64,000 bases of DNA, taken from an uncultured Flavobacterium sp. (GTDB lineage: Bacteria > Bacteroidota > Bacteroidia > Flavobacteriales > Flavobacteriaceae). The notes beneath the pieces are model-generated. The model saw only the letters and a program-made list of their open reading frames with translations. It was not told where the DNA came from and did no database searches. Location of the stretch: positions 1,612,001 through 1,676,000 of the forward strand of contig NZ_OX638201.1 of assembly GCF_951805225.1 (NCBI RefSeq), written 5' to 3'. Both the position numbers and the translations under genes were made by a program. The stretch's first letter is position 1. Each line of letters opens with the position of its first letter. Shown here piece by piece: positions 1-9,533 of the stretch.

Positions 1-24
1 ATGATAAAATCTAAACTATTTTCA

Positions 25-1716
25 TTATTTGAAATCCGTCGAAAATTTCCAATTCGTTTTATAATCTTCAGAAACCGGTAAATCTTCTAATAAAACCCGA
101 AGCATTTCAACCGGCATTATATTCTCTTTTAAAACGCGATCGTGAAACTGCTTTTCTGTCCATCCTTTTGCTAACAATTCATTTCTCAAAGCATAAAATT
201 GCAAACCTCCGGTCATGTAAGCAACTTGATATAATGGTGCGTCTCCGCTGGCAAAAGAACGTCTGACTTCAGCTTCAGCATTGGCTTTTTCGTGTCCAAC
301 TTCATTTACCAATAAGTCAATACATTGTTGTGGCGTCAATTCTCCTAAATGATATTTTAAAGAAAAAATGATTCGGGCACAACGGTGAATTCTCCAAAAT
401 AACATTCCTAATTTTTGTTCCGGAGTTTGCGGAAATTGTTTGTTCCAAAGTATGATTTCCCAATATAAAGCCCAACCTTCCATCCAAAACGGAGTATCAA
501 AAGGCTGACGATAAGACTTATAACGGCTGTTCATGAAGAACTGCAAATTATGTCCCGGAAGTAATTCGTGTTGTACGGTTGCAAAAGAAAAATTAGGATT
601 GTTACCGCGCATGCTCATCAATTTGTCTTTCTGATCCATATCCTGAGTTGGATACGAAATACTGATTTCCCAACCTCCGGTAAAAAACGGATTTACTTTT
701 TGACGTTCCGGCGTCATCATAATCATTTGCCAGGTTTCTTTTGTCAAATCCGGCAACGTAATTAAATCTTTGTCTTCAATAAATTTGATCGATTGATTGT
801 AAAGACTCGTAATCGCTTGCGGTTGTTCGCCTGCGGGAACATAAGTATCTTTAACGTGTTCTAAAGCTTTTTTCCAATCGTTTCCATAACCTAATTCCGT
901 TGAAGCTTTGATCATTTCTTTTTTGCACCATTCAAATTGACTTTGTGCGGCTGCAATAAGTTCTTCGGGAGAATATGGAATATATTCGTAAGACAAACTT
1001 TTGATTACTGCTTCTCTTCCAATTGGTTTTCCAATAATACCGCTTCCATCGTCTTTTATGCTCGTTTGAGAATAATTTGTTTTTAAAAAATCTTCATAAG
1101 CTTTCAATTTCTCTGATAACTTTTTATAAGGTTTTTCCATCCACCATGTAAAATCGGGATCGTAACTATAATAAAATTCATAAGCTTCTTTAACTGATTG
1201 GTTAAAATAAGCTACAGATTTTGCTGCTTTATCGGCGGCAAACCAATCTTTAAAAGGTTTGGTTTTTAAAGATTCTGTCTTTTTATCAATATTATTTGCT
1301 GCAACATCAAAAGCTTTCGCTAATTGATTAGAAACCGGATGTTTTCCTCTTCTTCTTTCTTTGATAAAAACGTTTATATCATCGGAGAAATCCAAAACCG
1401 AAGCGACTTCTTTATATCCTTTGTATTCTATTTGCAAAAAATAATTCTCTTTACTAATCAGATTTTTCAATAATAAATAATCAACTTTTCCGTCTTTGGA
1501 TAAACTTTTAAAATCAATATTTTTTACTGTTTTTTCCCAATCAGCATAAAACTTAGAAAAACGCACATAATATTCATCCGATTCTCTATTGGGATAAAAA
1601 TTTTGCAAAGCGGTTTTGTCTGCCTGAAAAGTATTTACAACATCTATAAGTTCACTGGAAAATGAAGATGTTACCGTAAATAAAAATAAAATAAGGCTTA
1701 GAATTGATTTTTTCAT
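25..1716 (-). CDS. DUF885 family exported metallopeptidase-like protein
   Basis: The 563-residue protein starts with a clear Sec signal peptide (about residues 1-20, ending near SSFSS), so it should act in the periplasm or on the envelope. The rest is typical of full-length DUF885 proteins. It carries the family's HELLPGH motif (His383, Glu384, His389), the HExxxxH-type metal site expected of a zinc peptidase; substrates of this family are mostly unknown. It is the last minus-strand gene of the GH127/S9 group, 173 bp after GH127, and may be read from the same transcript or from its own promoter in that gap. A peptidase role beside an S9 peptidase and hydroxyproline genes is plausible but inferred. 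Confidence 0.85.
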   Translation of the reverse strand: MKKSILSLILFLFTVTSSFSSELIDVVNTFQADKTALQNFYPNRESDEYYVRFSKFYADWEKTVKNIDFKSLSKDGKVDYLLLKNLISKENYFLQIEYKGYKEVASVLDFSDDINVFIKERRRGKHPVSNQLAKAFDVAANNIDKKTESLKTKPFKDWFAADKAAKSVAYFNQSVKEAYEFYYSYDPDFTWWMEKPYKKLSEKLKAYEDFLKTNYSQTSIKDDGSGIIGKPIGREAVIKSLSYEYIPYSPEELIAAAQSQFEWCKKEMIKASTELGYGNDWKKALEHVKDTYVPAGEQPQAITSLYNQSIKFIEDKDLITLPDLTKETWQMIMMTPERQKVNPFFTGGWEISISYPTQDMDQKDKLMSMRGNNPNFSFATVQHELLPGHNLQFFMNSRYKSYRQPFDTPFWMEGWALYWEIILWNKQFPQTPEQKLGMLFWRIHRCARIIFSLKYHLGELTPQQCIDLLVNEVGHEKANAEAEVRRSFASGDAPLYQVAYMTGGLQFYALRNELLAKGWTEKQFHDRVLKENIMPVEMLRVLLEDLPVSEDYKTNWKFSTDFK

Positions 1717-1767
1717 GTTTTTGGTTTGATGATTCTAAAGGTTTTTTTGAACTTAACTTTACATATA

Positions 1768-1860
1768 AAAACTTAGCGTCTCTGTGTCTTTGCGCGCAAA
1801 ATTCTTTTGCTAAGAAAACTTTATATATTAATCTCGCAAAGACGCAAAGTCGCAAAGTTT
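1768..1860. repeat. Palindromic intergenic repeat (CGCAAAGACGCAAAG family)
   Basis: This gap between the DUF885 and GH127 genes holds an imperfect inverted repeat. A left arm reading TTAGCGTCTCTGTGTCTTTG is answered by a right arm with CGCAAAGACGCAAAGTCGC. The same right-arm word recurs at 15374-15400 and 40788-40876, so this is a dispersed non-coding repeat and not part of a gene. Short open frames here come from the repeat. Confidence 0.75.
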
Positions 1861-1889
1861 TTAAATCTGCTTGCCTAACTTTTTAAATA

Positions 1890-4800
1890 TTATTTTAATG
1901 TAACATCCAGATAAACAGAATGGCGTCCGTAGGTTTCGTAAAACGGTTTGTATGAAACTCCGTCTATTGTAAACTCTAACTTTTTAGGATTTCCTTGTAT
2001 TGCTTTGCTGATATCATTTGCATCAAAAGTTACTTTGCGCCAATCTTTTCTTGGTTCCGTTTCTTGTGCCGCCAATAAAATTGGTCCGTAAAATAAACTC
2101 GCAATATTTTGCTGATCCATAACCGGTTCCAAGTGAAATTGAAATGGCATACGCAATTCCACTATATCGCCATCTTTCCATTTTTTATTCAATGAAAGAT
2201 AACTTCCCGGTGTTGCTTTTACTTTTTCTTCTTTACCATTTATTTTTACAAAGAATCCTTTGGTTGCCCAATGTGGCACGCGGACTTTTAGATCAAATTT
2301 GCCATTTCCTTTAATCTTTAATTTGGTAAAATCTTCATTAGGAAAATCTGTTGTTTGTTCTACAGTTATATTTTTTTCTGTCCAATTTAAAGTCGAAGGC
2401 ACATAAAGATTTACGTAAAGCGCATTATTATCGGCACTTTTAAAATAAATTGAATTTTGAAATTTGGTATTGCTTTCAATTGCTGTACCGTTACAACATG
2501 TAAAACCAGTCATATGAGCATTTCCAAATTGTTTTACAGAACCTGGTCTTAACGGAACATGATATGTATTTGCAGGACTATTTTCGGCTACAGATGAAAG
2601 AATGTGATTGTATAAACCACGCTCATAATAATCCATTAATTCGCCACGTTGCTCATATAGAAATAAATCTCCGGTTAGTTTAAGCATATTATAGGTTGCG
2701 CAAGTTTCATTTTGTCCACCTGAAGAAAAACCATTTTCATAAATCGTTGCAGGCTGACTGATAAAACATTCAGCGTTTGCAGGATTTCTAGCTCCGGCAA
2801 CTCCGCCAATTGTGTACATATAATCGTTTACGGTTTTGTACCAAAAATTATCAGCTACACGATAATAATCCGGTGTGTTTGAATCGCGGTACATTTCAAG
2901 CGCTCCCATAATTTGCGGAATATGCTGATTGGCGTGTAATCCTCTAAAAGTGTCTACATTTTTGGCTAATCCGTGAGCGTGATTTGCGTCGCCATAAAAC
3001 ACTTTTATATTATCGAATAACTGAGCTACTTCAAGATAGTGCGGATCTTTTGTGATTCTGTACAATCTTGCCATTGCCTCGTTCATTCCGCCAAATTCTC
3101 CCGCAATATATCGGTTCCACATGCTTATAAGTGTTTCCGTTGGAAGCTTTTTCATACGAGCATAAACCCAATTTCCCATTCCTTTTGCCGTTTCTAATGC
3201 TTTTTCGTTTCCACTGACTTCGTAAACGTCCATTAATCCCGCAAGAATTTTATGTAAAGTATAATAAGGTGCCCAAATCTGCGTTTTTTGTCCTCCATAC
3301 ATTGCACCATTTTCCAGCATTATAAATTGATCCGGCGGATAAGCGCTGATAAATCCTGTTCCCCAATTTTCATAATCAGTACGGATTCCTTCCGGACTTA
3401 AATCAGAATCGTAAGCTGTTTTGCCCGGACCAAAGGGAACAGCAGTTGGATCTGACACAAATTTTCCTCCTGCTGTTTTTGGTTTGCCCGAAAGCTGAGA
3501 TAACTGGTACAGTGTATTTACCATATACTCCATTTTATTGGCAAAATTTGCCTGAAGTGTTTTGTCATAACCTGTGCTTGCATATGCCTGAGCAATTGCA
3601 GTTAAATAATGTCCTGTGGCGTGACCGCGTAATTTTGTTTCCTGCGTATCCCAAACGCCAAGTGGTTCGGCTTCTTTTGGTTGTTGTTGCCCAAAAGCAT
3701 TACGAAACATATATAAGAACGAATCCGGATCTGTTGTGGCTAATGTGGATAAAAATTTATCGCGATTTTCTACAAATTTAGTCTCGTGTCCGTCAGCATC
3801 AGAATTCAATACAACTTGCTCTAATTTAAAAGCTTCCAGTTTGCGTTCTGGCGTTGCAGCTTCTTTTGCATCTTTTACTGTTACAATTGCTTTTGGTTTT
3901 AAATCTGTTCCAGAAACTGTTCCAGTTACAGTATATTGTCCACTTTTAAGTACTTGATTATTATCTTTCGGCGAAGGCCAAATCACACGAACTTCCGGGC
4001 CTTGAATTCCATTTTTGTAAACTCCTTTGATATAACTTGGCAATCTTGGAAGCGATCCTACAGCGGTTTCTACTTTTACATCAGAAACACTTGTCAGGAA
4101 TTGATTGTAAAGTTGTGGCGTTCCAACAGGAAACTTTGGTAAATCTGTGGCTTGTTCTTCTCCAGATTCTTCTTCCTGACCTTCTTTCAATGCATTATTA
4201 TAAATTCTCGTAATTTGTTTATCCGTTAAAGGAACTCTGTAAATTCTGAAATCATGAAGTTTTGCATTCAGATAAATATTTTCATCACCAAGCGATTTCC
4301 CAATATAAAGTTTATTTTTTTCTGCCGAATTATAATCGAATAATTTAGCCAAATCCAATTCTATATTTTTGGTTTCACTTACCAATAAACCATTCACAAA
4401 AGTGCTGATTGTCTTGGAAGGAATATTGATTACAACTGCAACATGATTCCATTTTCCGGTTTCTAAAGCTGTACCTTTTGTCTTGTACTTTGCTCCTGTT
4501 TCGGTGCTAACTTCAGTCTGAATTCCGTCTTCAGTTTGTGTTCCTGTTGGTGCAAAAAACCAATGTGAATTTGTGTTTTTTCCGAAATCAAAAAAGCGTT
4601 GATTTTTTTGTGCCGATCTTAAGAAAATCCATCCCGAAATACTCAAAGATTCTTCGCCAATTAATCCGTCACCAGGAATTGAAACGAAAGCTTTACTGTC
4701 TGCAGGCAAAGAAAGTACAGTGCCAAATAGTTCGTCATTTACAAACTTGGCTTTTGTATCCTGAATTTTTCCATGCAAATTATTTCGCGACCAATCTTTT

Positions 4801-4949
4801 GGATCGCCATCAAAAACATAACGTGCAATTAATCCCGTTTCTCCAATTCCGTCTAAAATCTGGTCGCCGTTTTGTGCGCGTAAAGTTGTGGTACACGAAG
4901 CCCAAAAACTTAATATTACACAAATAAATAACTGATATTTTTTCATCAC
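1890..4949 (-). CDS. LamG-Big4-GH127 beta-L-arabinofuranosidase-type glycoside hydrolase
   Basis: This 1019-residue exported protein has an N-terminal signal; Cys19 could be lipidated, but the lipobox is poor (WASC). A LamG/concanavalin-like module follows (about 40-255), then a Big_4 Ig-like domain (about 285-360), the GH127/DUF1680 alpha/alpha barrel (about 370-830) and beta domains to the end. The GH127 zinc/nucleophile set is visible: Glu748 and Cys750 (ETC) and the Cys818-Cys819 pair (TCCNGT). In the founding enzyme HypBA1 the equivalent residues bind zinc and one Cys attacks the beta-L-arabinofuranosyl bond, including in hydroxyproline-linked arabinosides. It lies 56 bp after the S9 peptidase gene on the same strand, so cotranscription is likely. 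Other DUF1680 activities (GH146, rhamnogalacturonan-II enzymes) are possible. Confidence 0.88.
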   Translation of the reverse strand: MMKKYQLFICVILSFWASCTTTLRAQNGDQILDGIGETGLIARYVFDGDPKDWSRNNLHGKIQDTKAKFVNDELFGTVLSLPADSKAFVSIPGDGLIGEESLSISGWIFLRSAQKNQRFFDFGKNTNSHWFFAPTGTQTEDGIQTEVSTETGAKYKTKGTALETGKWNHVAVVINIPSKTISTFVNGLLVSETKNIELDLAKLFDYNSAEKNKLYIGKSLGDENIYLNAKLHDFRIYRVPLTDKQITRIYNNALKEGQEEESGEEQATDLPKFPVGTPQLYNQFLTSVSDVKVETAVGSLPRLPSYIKGVYKNGIQGPEVRVIWPSPKDNNQVLKSGQYTVTGTVSGTDLKPKAIVTVKDAKEAATPERKLEAFKLEQVVLNSDADGHETKFVENRDKFLSTLATTDPDSFLYMFRNAFGQQQPKEAEPLGVWDTQETKLRGHATGHYLTAIAQAYASTGYDKTLQANFANKMEYMVNTLYQLSQLSGKPKTAGGKFVSDPTAVPFGPGKTAYDSDLSPEGIRTDYENWGTGFISAYPPDQFIMLENGAMYGGQKTQIWAPYYTLHKILAGLMDVYEVSGNEKALETAKGMGNWVYARMKKLPTETLISMWNRYIAGEFGGMNEAMARLYRITKDPHYLEVAQLFDNIKVFYGDANHAHGLAKNVDTFRGLHANQHIPQIMGALEMYRDSNTPDYYRVADNFWYKTVNDYMYTIGGVAGARNPANAECFISQPATIYENGFSSGGQNETCATYNMLKLTGDLFLYEQRGELMDYYERGLYNHILSSVAENSPANTYHVPLRPGSVKQFGNAHMTGFTCCNGTAIESNTKFQNSIYFKSADNNALYVNLYVPSTLNWTEKNITVEQTTDFPNEDFTKLKIKGNGKFDLKVRVPHWATKGFFVKINGKEEKVKATPGSYLSLNKKWKDGDIVELRMPFQFHLEPVMDQQNIASLFYGPILLAAQETEPRKDWRKVTFDANDISKAIQGNPKKLEFTIDGVSYKPFYETYGRHSVYLDVTLK

Positions 4950-5005
4950 TACTTCTTTTTCTTATGATTTACAAAACTCCTTTTTCTCTATTTCTGAGGA
5001 ATTTT

Positions 5006-7255
5006 CTACTTATAAATTTCTTCCCACGTTGGCGGAATAACGCCTAATAAATGCTGTACAAAATAATCTCTTCGTTTGCGTTCTCCAAAATCTCCTCCCG
5101 CCGAATGTCCCATTCCGGGAACGGTTACTAACTCGAAGTTTTTATTGGCTTTTATCAAGGCATTTGCAAATTGCATCGTTGAAGCCGGATCAACATTATC
5201 GTCTAATTCTCCCACAATCAACATTAAATTTCCACCCAATTGTGCTGCATTTGCTGTGTTAGAACACGCTTCATATTCTGGCCCAACCGGATATCCCATC
5301 CATTGTTCATTCCACCACATTTTATCCATTCTATTGTCGTGACAACCACAAGATGCTACGGCAACATCATAAAAATCAGAGTTAAAAACCAAAGCTGCTC
5401 CGGCGTTTTGTCCTCCTGCCGATGTTCCGTGAATTCCAACTTTGTCAATATTCATATAAGGATATTTGGCTGCAGCCGCTTTCATCCAAAGTTTTCTATC
5501 TGGAAAACCACCATCTTTTAAGTTTTTCCAACATACATCATGAAATGCTTTTGAACGATTTGAAGTTCCCATTCCATCAATCTGAACCACGATAAATCCT
5601 AATTCTGCCAGCGAAGACATTGCCCAATAATAAGGCTGAAAATTCTTTGGAACAAATGAATCCTGAGGCCCGGCATAAATATATTCGATAATTGGATATT
5701 TGCGATTTGGATCAAAAGTTGTTGGGCGAACAATAACTCCCCAAATATCAGTTTTGCCATCTCTGGCTTTTGCTGTAAAAACTTCCGGTGCAATCCATCC
5801 TGTTTTTTGTAATGCCGAAATATCTGCTTTTTGTAACTCAACAATTGTCTTTTGAGAATCAATATTTTTCAAAACCGTAATTGGCGCTGCATCAACTCTT
5901 GAATATTGATCGACATAATATTTACAATCCGGTGAAAAAGTTACTTTATGATTTCCGTTTTCTGTCGTTAATCTGGTAAAGTTTTTTCCGTTAAAATCAA
6001 TTCGGCAAAACTGCAATAAATACGGATCCTGATTGCTGTCTAATCCGCTGGCGGTAAAATAGATTTGCTTTTTTTCTTCATCTACTTTTAATACTTCTCT
6101 TATTGGCCAATTTCCTTTAGTAATCTGATTTTTTACTTTCCCCGAAAGGGCATCGTATAAATACAAATGATTCCAGCCGTCACGTTCAGAAGCCCAAATA
6201 ATTTCATTGCTTTTTTTAAGGTCATAACGGTATCTTTTTCCGCTATAATCTACAAATGTTGGACTGGTTTCTTCTATAATTACTTTTACTTTTCCAGTTG
6301 TTGCATTTACTTCCAAAACACGATAAACCTGATGTCCTCTTTGATTGTATTCGAAAGTAAAAGCGCTGCTGTCGTCTTTCCATTCGATTCCGCTCAACTC
6401 ATATTGCTCCTGAAATAAATCGGTTGCAACCGAAATTTGCTTTTTTGAATCCACAACAAACAATTGCGGACTTTTAAATGGCAATTGATCTCCAGGTTTT
6501 AAATAATCTCTGGTTTGCAATTTTGGCTGAAACTGATCTGACGGACTTGATTCTATAAAATAAATTTTATGATCTTCTCCAGGTCGCACTTTATAAGCCA
6601 TTATTTCCTTGCTATTTGGCGACCATTGCAAATACGAAGAATAATAAAAGCCTTTTGAACCGTCGTAACTTAACTGAGTTTCTACTTTTGTTTTCTTATT
6701 CTTTATATATAAATTATAGTTTTTTATAAAAGCAACATTCAAAGAATCCGGAGAACCAACAGGTTTATTTCCTAATTCATCAAAATTACCGCCCCAATAA
6801 TCATCTGTTTTTAATGGCTTTTTATAAGGTCCAATTTTAGCAATTTCATACGTCTTTAAATTACAAGAAACCTTAATTGTATCTGTTGTAAAAACTAAGG
6901 TTGAAAGGGTTTTATCAAATTCTAAATTTTCAATTGGTAAATCAGTTGATTTTACTTCTTTTCCTAAAATTTTCGATAAAGATTGTCCCAGTTTATTATG
7001 ATCAAAAGCTTGTGTTTGTTTCTGTTCTTTGGTATCAACCAAAAGAAATTCTTTTCCTTTTAGCAGATTATTACTGTACCACACATAATCATTTCCAATC
7101 CAATGAAATTCTTTTGGAGTATTGATAACTTTATTTTTAAATAAAGAATCTACGGCATTTGCCTTCTTATATTCCTTCAAAGTTCCTTGAGAGTGAGTTA
7201 TCAAACACCATGAAAGTGTTAAAAACACACTTATTTTTTTGCTAGTTGTTCCCAT
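5006..7255 (-). CDS. S9 family serine peptidase (DPP IV-like, exported)
   Basis: The 749-residue protein has a signal peptide (about 1-24), an N-terminal beta-propeller of the DPP IV N-domain type (about 60-480) and a C-terminal alpha/beta-hydrolase domain. The catalytic triad is visible: Ser612 in HGTSAGG, Asp685 in GELDDNVDP and His717 in GMGHSAGG. Length fits bacterial DPP IV or prolyl tripeptidyl peptidases. I do not see the DW(V)YEEE double-Glu motif that anchors the N-terminus in canonical DPP IV, so Xaa-Pro dipeptide release is not certain. It heads a likely operon with GH127 (56 bp downstream). Its promoter region has the operator motif shared with the hydroxyproline and susC promoters, suggesting it trims proline/hydroxyproline peptides. 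Confidence 0.9.
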   Translation of the reverse strand: MGTTSKKISVFLTLSWCLITHSQGTLKEYKKANAVDSLFKNKVINTPKEFHWIGNDYVWYSNNLLKGKEFLLVDTKEQKQTQAFDHNKLGQSLSKILGKEVKSTDLPIENLEFDKTLSTLVFTTDTIKVSCNLKTYEIAKIGPYKKPLKTDDYWGGNFDELGNKPVGSPDSLNVAFIKNYNLYIKNKKTKVETQLSYDGSKGFYYSSYLQWSPNSKEIMAYKVRPGEDHKIYFIESSPSDQFQPKLQTRDYLKPGDQLPFKSPQLFVVDSKKQISVATDLFQEQYELSGIEWKDDSSAFTFEYNQRGHQVYRVLEVNATTGKVKVIIEETSPTFVDYSGKRYRYDLKKSNEIIWASERDGWNHLYLYDALSGKVKNQITKGNWPIREVLKVDEEKKQIYFTASGLDSNQDPYLLQFCRIDFNGKNFTRLTTENGNHKVTFSPDCKYYVDQYSRVDAAPITVLKNIDSQKTIVELQKADISALQKTGWIAPEVFTAKARDGKTDIWGVIVRPTTFDPNRKYPIIEYIYAGPQDSFVPKNFQPYYWAMSSLAELGFIVVQIDGMGTSNRSKAFHDVCWKNLKDGGFPDRKLWMKAAAAKYPYMNIDKVGIHGTSAGGQNAGAALVFNSDFYDVAVASCGCHDNRMDKMWWNEQWMGYPVGPEYEACSNTANAAQLGGNLMLIVGELDDNVDPASTMQFANALIKANKNFELVTVPGMGHSAGGDFGERKRRDYFVQHLLGVIPPTWEEIYK

Positions 7256-7305
7256 AATTTAAATATTAATAAAAATAGACATAATTAATCGACAACTATA
7301 GGCTA

Positions 7306-7335
7306 ATATTAACTAAATGTAGTATTATATTATCC
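7306..7335 (-). promoter_or_regulatory. Shared operator-like direct repeat, copy 1 (S9/GH127 promoter)
   Basis: On the minus strand the site reads GGATAATATAATACTA, with a second TAATAT exactly 21 bp after the first. The 16-bp core is identical to the one upstream of susC (21959-21974) and nearly the same as that in the hydroxyproline/AraC divergent region (14430-14445). The gene-proximal half lies 51 bp before the S9 start. Two half-sites one double helical turn apart, in direct orientation, are typical of AraC-family regulators. Binding by the AraC regulator at 14503 is inferred. Confidence 0.7.
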
Positions 7336-7505
7336 ATCAAAAACGATGAATTGTAAAAAAACAGTTATTAAATACTAACCTAAAGCCTTAATCGATTGTT
7401 TTAACACATTGAGGCAGAATGTTCTGAAAGTTCTTATTGAAATCATTTTAATAGAAAAATAGCTTTTAATCACAATGATTTCAATCTTATAAAATCACAA
7501 AACAA

Positions 7506-8921
7506 TTAATGTGAATCTTTTTCTTTTATTAAATAGTAAACAGGAATTCCAAGTAACATAATTAAGACTCCCCAACCGCAAGTTGAAAATTTCGTAAACA
7601 ATAACGAAACACAAACAGCCGAAGCAATTATGATATAAAAAATCGGTAAAAAAGGATACCCAATTGCTTTGTACGGACGAACAGCGTCTGGCATTTTTTT
7701 ACGTAAACGTATAATTCCGTAGATCGTCAGGATATAAAAAATCAAAACAATGATGATTACAAAGTCCAATAAATCGCCATATTTTCCGGTAAGACATAAA
7801 ACAGAAGCCCAAATACATTGCGCCCAAAGTGCCCACGCAGGAACGCTTGCGCTATTTAAGTTCGCAGCTTTTTTAAAGAACAAACCGTCATTTGCCATGG
7901 TATAATAAACTCTGGCTCCCGCCATAATTAATCCGTTATTGCAGGCAAATGTCGAAATCATAATCATAAGCGCAATAATTAACGTTCCAATATCTCCAAA
8001 AATATAATCTGAAGCGACCACCGCTACTCTATCCGATTTTGCTGTTGCAATTTCGGTTAACGGAATAACTGCGACATACATTAAATTAGTCAATACATAA
8101 ATGATTGTTACGATTAAAGTTCCCAGAAACATGCTTAATCCAACATTTCGTTTTGGATTTTTTATTTCTCCTGCAATAAAAGTAACTCCTGTCCAGGAAT
8201 CGCTGGAAAATAAAGTCCCAACCATTGCAGCTGAAATCCCAGAAATCAAAGCCGTAGTATTTATAGGAAGCCAAGAACCTGTTTCTGCACTAAAAGAACG
8301 TGGCGTCCAGGCGTCTGTCCAGTTTGCATTCCAAATAGAAGCTTTTGCCGCTAAAGTAAATCCGAAGATGATTAATCCTGAAATAGAAAGTATTTTTATA
8401 ATCGTTAAAATAGTTTGTAGAATCTTGCTGTTTTTAACTCCACGAGTATTTAAATACGTTAGAAAAATAATGGTTACAATAGAAACAATTTGAGCGACAT
8501 TGAGTTTGAAATTTCCTATTTCATATAAGATATTTTCGTCGCTAACGGCAGGAATTAAATAAGCTGCAAATTTTGAAAATGCTACTCCAACCGCTGCAAT
8601 AGTTCCGGTTTGAATTACAGCAAAAAAACTCCAGCCATACAAAAAGGCAATTAATTTATTATACGCTTCTTTTAGATACACATATTGTCCGCCTGCATTA
8701 GGAAACATCGCGCTTAATTCGCCATAACTTACCGCCGCGATCATGGTAATTATCCCCGAAAGCAGCCAAATTAAAATAAGCCATCCTGTTGAACCAACTT
8801 GTCTGGCAATATCAGCACTCACAATAAATATTCCGGATCCTATCATAGAACCTACTACAAGCATGGTTCCGTCTAGAAGTCCTAATTCTTTTTTAAATTC
8901 TTCATGATTCTGGTCTTTCAT
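7506..8921 (-). CDS. APC-superfamily amino-acid permease
   Basis: The 471-residue integral membrane protein has about 12 hydrophobic helices and the N-terminal APC signature (GTMLVVGSMIGSGIFI) followed by the helix-breaking region of TM1. Its overall pattern resembles LAT/SLC7-like amino-acid permeases of Bacteroidota. It should import amino acids or exchange them across the inner membrane. Lying between the S9 peptidase and the hydroxyproline catabolic genes on the same strand, it is a good candidate for uptake of hydroxyproline, proline or small amino acids freed in the periplasm. It lacks the shared operator, so it probably has its own promoter, and substrate is not readable from sequence. 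Confidence 0.88.
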   Translation of the reverse strand: MKDQNHEEFKKELGLLDGTMLVVGSMIGSGIFIVSADIARQVGSTGWLILIWLLSGIITMIAAVSYGELSAMFPNAGGQYVYLKEAYNKLIAFLYGWSFFAVIQTGTIAAVGVAFSKFAAYLIPAVSDENILYEIGNFKLNVAQIVSIVTIIFLTYLNTRGVKNSKILQTILTIIKILSISGLIIFGFTLAAKASIWNANWTDAWTPRSFSAETGSWLPINTTALISGISAAMVGTLFSSDSWTGVTFIAGEIKNPKRNVGLSMFLGTLIVTIIYVLTNLMYVAVIPLTEIATAKSDRVAVVASDYIFGDIGTLIIALMIMISTFACNNGLIMAGARVYYTMANDGLFFKKAANLNSASVPAWALWAQCIWASVLCLTGKYGDLLDFVIIIVLIFYILTIYGIIRLRKKMPDAVRPYKAIGYPFLPIFYIIIASAVCVSLLFTKFSTCGWGVLIMLLGIPVYYLIKEKDSH

Positions 8922-9090
8922 TTTTTGGTTTGTTTTTGTTTTTTGTTTGAAAATGCGATAATCATTTTTAATTCTAAATGTGGTAAGTATTTAGAATTTT
9001 GTAATGTGAGTTTTGCTTTTATTAATAGTGAGTTATAATAAAATGTAAAGCTCCAGAGGCTGAAAATTGAATTTGATAATTAGTTTTTCT

Positions 9091-9174
9091 CTCTCGCAGA
9101 TTTGGCAGATTGAGCAGATAATTAATAAATATACTCAAAAATGGAATCCGCTCAATCCGCCAAATCTGCGAGAG
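9091..9174. repeat. Inverted repeat, CTCTCGCAGATTTGGC arms
   Basis: The arms CTCTCGCAGATTTGGCAGAT and its near reverse complement (ATCCGCCAAATCTGCGAGAG) are separated by about 45 bases. It resembles the inverted repeat at 35400-35498 (CGCAGATTTTGCAGATTA arms), so it belongs to a dispersed family. Confidence 0.7.
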
Positions 9175-9233
9175 AAATAAATCATGTTTCTTTTTTATTT
9201 CTAGACAAACTTTAATAACGAATTCACAATATT

Positions 9234-9332
9234 GTCATTTCGACGGAGGAGAAATCTTCGCAAGTAACTCCTCAATCAAAATCGTCAATCTTTGTCGAAT
9301 CCCGCGTGTGATTTCTCCTTCGTCGAAATGAC
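9234..9332. repeat. 99-bp palindromic dispersed repeat, copy A
   Basis: It begins GTCATTTCGACGGAGGAG and ends CTCCTTCGTCGAAATGAC, so the ends are inverted. A second 99-bp copy lies at 15459-15557 with high identity, and a partial copy lies near 9418-9458. This is REP/MITE-like in form, with no coding content. Confidence 0.8.
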
Positions 9333-9487
9333 AAGATTAAGTTGATAAAATCCGTTTTAATCTGTGTTTTCGCAAAGCGAATCCTTGTCATCCGCGTTCA
9401 ATATTCTCTCCAACCTTTGTCGAGCTTCTCGTGAAGATTTCTCGTTCCTCGAAATGACAAAATCTTTACGATTTTATGCCTATTAAT

Positions 9488-9533
9488 AAAAAAAATCAGC
9501 TTCAATTTTAATTAAAAATGAAGCTGATTTTTT
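9488..9533 (-). terminator. Intrinsic terminator of the hydroxyproline operon
   Basis: A perfect stem AAAAATCAGCTTCA / TGAAGCTGATTTTT with an A/T-rich loop has T-runs on both strands and overlaps the stop codon of the D-hydroxyproline oxidoreductase gene. It ends the minus-strand transcript. Confidence 0.85.

Larger units (their letters stand above)
8922..9487. other. Gene-free stretch rich in palindromic repeats
   Basis: I see no gene in these 566 bases. The permease promoter should lie at the left end. The rest holds an inverted repeat at 9091-9174, a 99-bp palindromic repeat at 9234-9332 and a partial copy of that family near 9418-9458. Confidence 0.7.

Noticed and set aside
1704..1886. 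Small frames on both strands in the DUF885-GH127 gap
   Set aside because: They run through the CGCAAAGACGCAAAG palindromic repeat and have no coding character.
7439..7482. Weak hairpin GAAATCATT / AATGATTTC between S9 promoter and permease end
   Set aside because: Nine-base arms with a 26-base loop and poor T-tract; not reliable as the permease terminator.
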